A stretch of DNA of 7,643 nucleotides from Oscillospiraceae bacterium (GTDB taxonomy: Bacteria > Bacillota > Clostridia > Oscillospirales > Oscillospiraceae), in contig WRMX01000073.1 in assembly GCA_009776905.1 (NCBI GenBank), forward strand, positions 7,312 through 14,954, written 5' to 3'. Each line of letters starts with the position of its first letter. Position 1 is the stretch's first letter. The notes beneath the pieces were generated by a model that saw only the letters and a program-made list of their open reading frames with translations, was not told the origin of the DNA and made no database searches. Of the stretch, positions 5,696-7,643 are shown piece by piece. Position numbers and translations under genes: made by a program.

Positions 5696-7643
5696 CTATT
5701 CTTCCACATCTCCAGGCTGCAACTCTTGCTCTTCCGCCTCTTCCGGCTGCAACTCCTGCCCTTCAGCGTCCCCGGGCGACAGCTCTGTTTCCTGCACATT
5801 CGGACGAAGCGTATCATCAGATTCGCGCTCTTGTCCATCCCCAGGCAATATTATACGATCAGGCAGCTGCTCCTGCTCCTGCCCATCATCTGGGCGCAGC
5901 GTCGGATCCTGTTGCGGCAGCAACTCTCGCGGCAACTGCTGTGCCTCTTGTCCTTGCGTCTGCTGCTTGCGCGGCTGCCCTGCAGTCAAGTCTTCGTCAA
6001 AAGTAATTGACAGCTCATATTCCACTCCGTCGCGCCAAACAGTAATCACCGTTGTGTCGCCGGCTTTAAATTTCCTGAGCGCGAACACCAATGTTTCAAA
6101 TGAATCAGTCTCAGTATCGCCGAGCTTGATGATGATATCGCCGATCATCATGCCTGCCTTCTCAGCAGCGGAACCTTCAGTAACGGACATCACGCGAGTG
6201 CCCACGACCCATCCCCAGTATTCGGCATTTGCGCTCGAAACAGTCTGCGCTGATATCCCGATGAGCGGCCGGCCGGTGATATACCCATGTTCGATCAGTT
6301 CTGCCGTGATTTCGAGCGCATCGTTGATCGGGATAGCGAAACCGATGCCCTCGACAGAAGTCCTCATAGGTTTTGCCGTGACAATGCCGATGACCTCGCC
6401 GCGTGTGTTATACAGCGGGCCGCCGGAGTTTCCGGAATTGACCGCGGCGCTGAATTGGAATGTATTGATCGTCTTTCCTTCAACAGAAACCTCTCTGTCC
6501 CTTGCAGAGACTATGCCGTCAGTCATGGTATAGACCAACTCGCCAAACGGGTTTCCGACTGCATAAACCCTCTGCCCGACGCTGATGTTGTCGCTGTCCG
6601 CGATGACGGCGGGGTTCAAACCCTCCGCGTCGATTTTGATAACAGCAATGTCGTTGTTTTCCTCATAACCGATGACGGCCGCGATATACTCTGTCCCGTC
6701 GAGGAGGCACACTTTCAATGGGATGTCATTGCTATATGCAGTCTCGATAACATGATAGTTGGTAAGGATATATCCGTCGTTGGAGATAATAAACCCGGAA
6801 CCGGCAACGACCGTATTTACAGAACTTCCGAATATCCCGCCCGCGCTCTCAATATCTGTCTTGACGCTCACAACTTGTGTACATGCCATGTTATAGATAT
6901 CCTCAGCTGACATTTCAACCCCGGCTGTCGTGACCGACGAAGATACTCCCCCGCTTTGTTCCTTGTTTGCGCTCCCGCCAAGGATGACCTGGTTGACAAC
7001 AGTAAAGTCGCCCCTGTTGATCCTATATTCCATGACGCCATATGCAGTAGCTCCGCTCAACGCAACGCATAATATGACAATGCAAGCAACCCGGAAAAAC
7101 CTGCCGACTCTGCCGGAAGACTCTTTTGCTGCTCGAATATTATCCTGTTCCGGCATCTGCTTGCGATAATAAGGCTGGTTTGGGTATATGCCCGGCGTAT
7201 ACATGCTCTGCGCAGTTTCATGCGCCTGACTGTAGCTTGGCTCGCTCCATTCGTCCGCACGTTGCACAAACACACGCTCGCGGTAGTTCGGGGCAAAATT
7301 CCTCCGGTCAAGAATAGGTTTTTCGGGAACCGGAGCATCGAACCTTTCTGCAGGCGCTCCCATCGGAGCGGCGGTTTGGTTGCCCGCAGCGGAACCCATT
7401 GGCATGTCCGCAGGGGCTCCATCAGAAACGCCCGAAGGCATGCTCACAGGAGCGCCGCGCAAGTTTGCGTCTTGCATAAGCGGCAGCTGGTTGTAGTCGC
7501 CCGCTTGCAGCGGCAGCTGGTTGTAGTCGCCCGCTTGCGGCGGCGGCTGATTGTACTCACTCGCTTGCGGCGGCGGCTGGCTGTACTCACTCGCTTGCGG
7601 CGGCGGCTGGCTGTACTCGCCCGCTTGCGGCGGCGGCTGGCTG
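5696..7643 (-). CDS. htrA: HtrA/DegP-type membrane-anchored serine protease, 5' end missing
   Basis: At least 648 residues are open from the right edge to a TAG at 5696-5698. Positions below count from an internal Met codon at 7477, which lacks a ribosome site and is not the start. Before it come 55 residues of Pro/Gln/Tyr-rich 10-residue repeats. Next is a low-complexity Ala/Pro/Met/Gly region, then basic RVGRFFR and one membrane helix (about 129-147), giving a cytosolic N-terminus and an external protease. The trypsin-like domain (about 190-395) has the full triad: H242 in TNYHV, D276 in NNDIAVIKI and S351 in GNSGGPL. One PDZ domain follows (about 403-495, ending ITVWRDGVEYELSI). The tail (about 498-593) is Gln/Glu/Pro-rich, acidic and repetitive. 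HtrA proteases degrade or refold misfolded secreted proteins, and expression is often stress-controlled, but the promoter lies outside the window. Family assignment is firm. The extensions are longer than usual. Confidence 0.92.
   Translation of the reverse strand, partial: SQPPPQAGEYSQPPPQASEYSQPPPQASEYNQPPPQAGDYNQLPLQAGDYNQLPLMQDANLRGAPVSMPSGVSDGAPADMPMGSAAGNQTAAPMGAPAERFDAPVPEKPILDRRNFAPNYRERVFVQRADEWSEPSYSQAHETAQSMYTPGIYPNQPYYRKQMPEQDNIRAAKESSGRVGRFFRVACIVILCVALSGATAYGVMEYRINRGDFTVVNQVILGGSANKEQSGGVSSSVTTAGVEMSAEDIYNMACTQVVSVKTDIESAGGIFGSSVNTVVAGSGFIISNDGYILTNYHVIETAYSNDIPLKVCLLDGTEYIAAVIGYEENNDIAVIKIDAEGLNPAVIADSDNISVGQRVYAVGNPFGELVYTMTDGIVSARDREVSVEGKTINTFQFSAAVNSGNSGGPLYNTRGEVIGIVTAKPMRTSVEGIGFAIPINDALEITAELIEHGYITGRPLIGISAQTVSSANAEYWGWVVGTRVMSVTEGSAAEKAGMMIGDIIIKLGDTETDSFETLVFALRKFKAGDTTVITVWRDGVEYELSITFDEDLTAGQPRKQQTQGQEAQQLPRELLPQQDPTLRPDDGQEQEQLPDRIILPGDGQERESDDTLRPNVQETELSPGDAEGQELQPEEAEEQELQPGDVEE
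5715..5804 (-). repeat. 30-bp period repeats encoding the acidic protease tail
   Basis: Three diverged 30-bp units begin at 5715, 5745 and 5775. The first two share GGCTGCAACTC-TGC, and the third starts GGCGACAGCTC. They encode 10-residue repeats of the form xAEEQELQPG, ending the protein. Further upstream in the tail, DPTLRP and DDTLRP and two LPGDGQE-like patches hint at an older, longer array. Confidence 0.7.
7491..7643 (-). repeat. 30-bp tandem repeats encoding the protease N-terminal region
   Basis: Five complete 30-bp units begin at 7491, 7521, 7551, 7581 and 7611, and a sixth begins at 7641 and is cut by the window edge. A shortened, diverged copy lies at 7475-7490. The units near the edge are almost identical (those at 7581 and 7611 differ at two bases), while those nearest the protease domain have drifted, for example CCG to CTG. 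They encode 10-residue units of the type YSQPPPQAGE, with S/N, G/S and E/D alternating. The reading frame is kept throughout, showing that the array is coding. Confidence 0.9.

Noticed and set aside
5440..6006. Plus-strand open frame of 188 codons overlapping the tatD end
   Set aside because: It runs through the palindrome and the repeat element and then antisense to the protease tail. Its Ala/Pro/Leu-rich composition is a by-product of the repeats.
6287..6910. Plus-strand open frame of 207 codons
   Set aside because: It is antisense to the protease domain carrying the catalytic triad, so it is a shadow frame.
7475..7477. ATG at 7477 as the start of the protease
   Set aside because: There is no ribosome site before it, and the frame stays open through all repeats to the window edge, so the true start lies outside.
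7491..7643. Regular 30-bp repeats as a possible CRISPR array
   Set aside because: The units abut with no spacers and keep the protease reading frame, so they are a coding tandem repeat.

Overview
The window looks like chromosomal DNA of a low-to-mid G+C, Gram-positive-type anaerobe, most likely a member of the Clostridia. This is an inference from three things: a Bacillus/Clostridium-type SecG with the LQSGKTSGLSG loop, a membrane-anchored single-PDZ HtrA protease, and a free-standing PduL-type phosphotransacylase. Strong AAGGAG-like ribosome binding sites fit the same picture. No tRNA, rRNA, CRISPR array, transposase or phage gene was seen.

Layout, left to right. (1) Positions 1-3329, minus strand: a compact operon of three glycosyltransferases, transcribed leftwards and running off the left edge. 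In transcription order these are a 385-aa putative GT-A enzyme with a TTG start, a 395-aa GT4-type (GT-B) enzyme coupled to it by an ATGA overlap, and a GT2/GT-A enzyme whose 3' end is missing. The two GT-A proteins share the same motif order (Asp cluster, Gly-Gly, RGED, His) and flank the GT4, which suggests stepwise assembly of one surface glycan or glycoprotein decoration. (2) Positions 3330-3561: an AT-rich divergent intergenic region with an imperfect hairpin in front of pduL. (3) Positions 3562-4143, plus: pduL, without a microcompartment-targeting extension. (4) Positions 4144-4260: hairpins that probably end both pduL and the convergent secG. (5) Positions 4261-4488, minus: secG. (6) Positions 4489-4681: a second divergent region with a good secG promoter and a strong hairpin in the tatD leader. 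(7) Positions 4682-5443, plus: tatD. (8) Positions 5444-5695: a 20-bp perfect palindrome, then a 132-bp nested inverted-repeat element built around GAGCGAAGCGAAG-like arms, probably a MITE or REP-like intergenic repeat. (9) Positions 5696-7643, minus: an HtrA-type serine protease that enters from the right edge, with 30-bp in-frame tandem repeats at both the visible N-terminal and the C-terminal ends.

The genes are mostly unrelated single units: envelope glycosylation, acetyl-phosphate metabolism, protein export, a housekeeping TatD hydrolase and extracytoplasmic protein quality control. SecG and HtrA both act at or across the cytoplasmic membrane, but nothing in the layout ties them into one operon. 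I see no convincing new multi-gene system. The features most worth a second look are the intergenic repeat element, the twin tandem-repeat tails of the protease, and the paired RGED glycosyltransferases.
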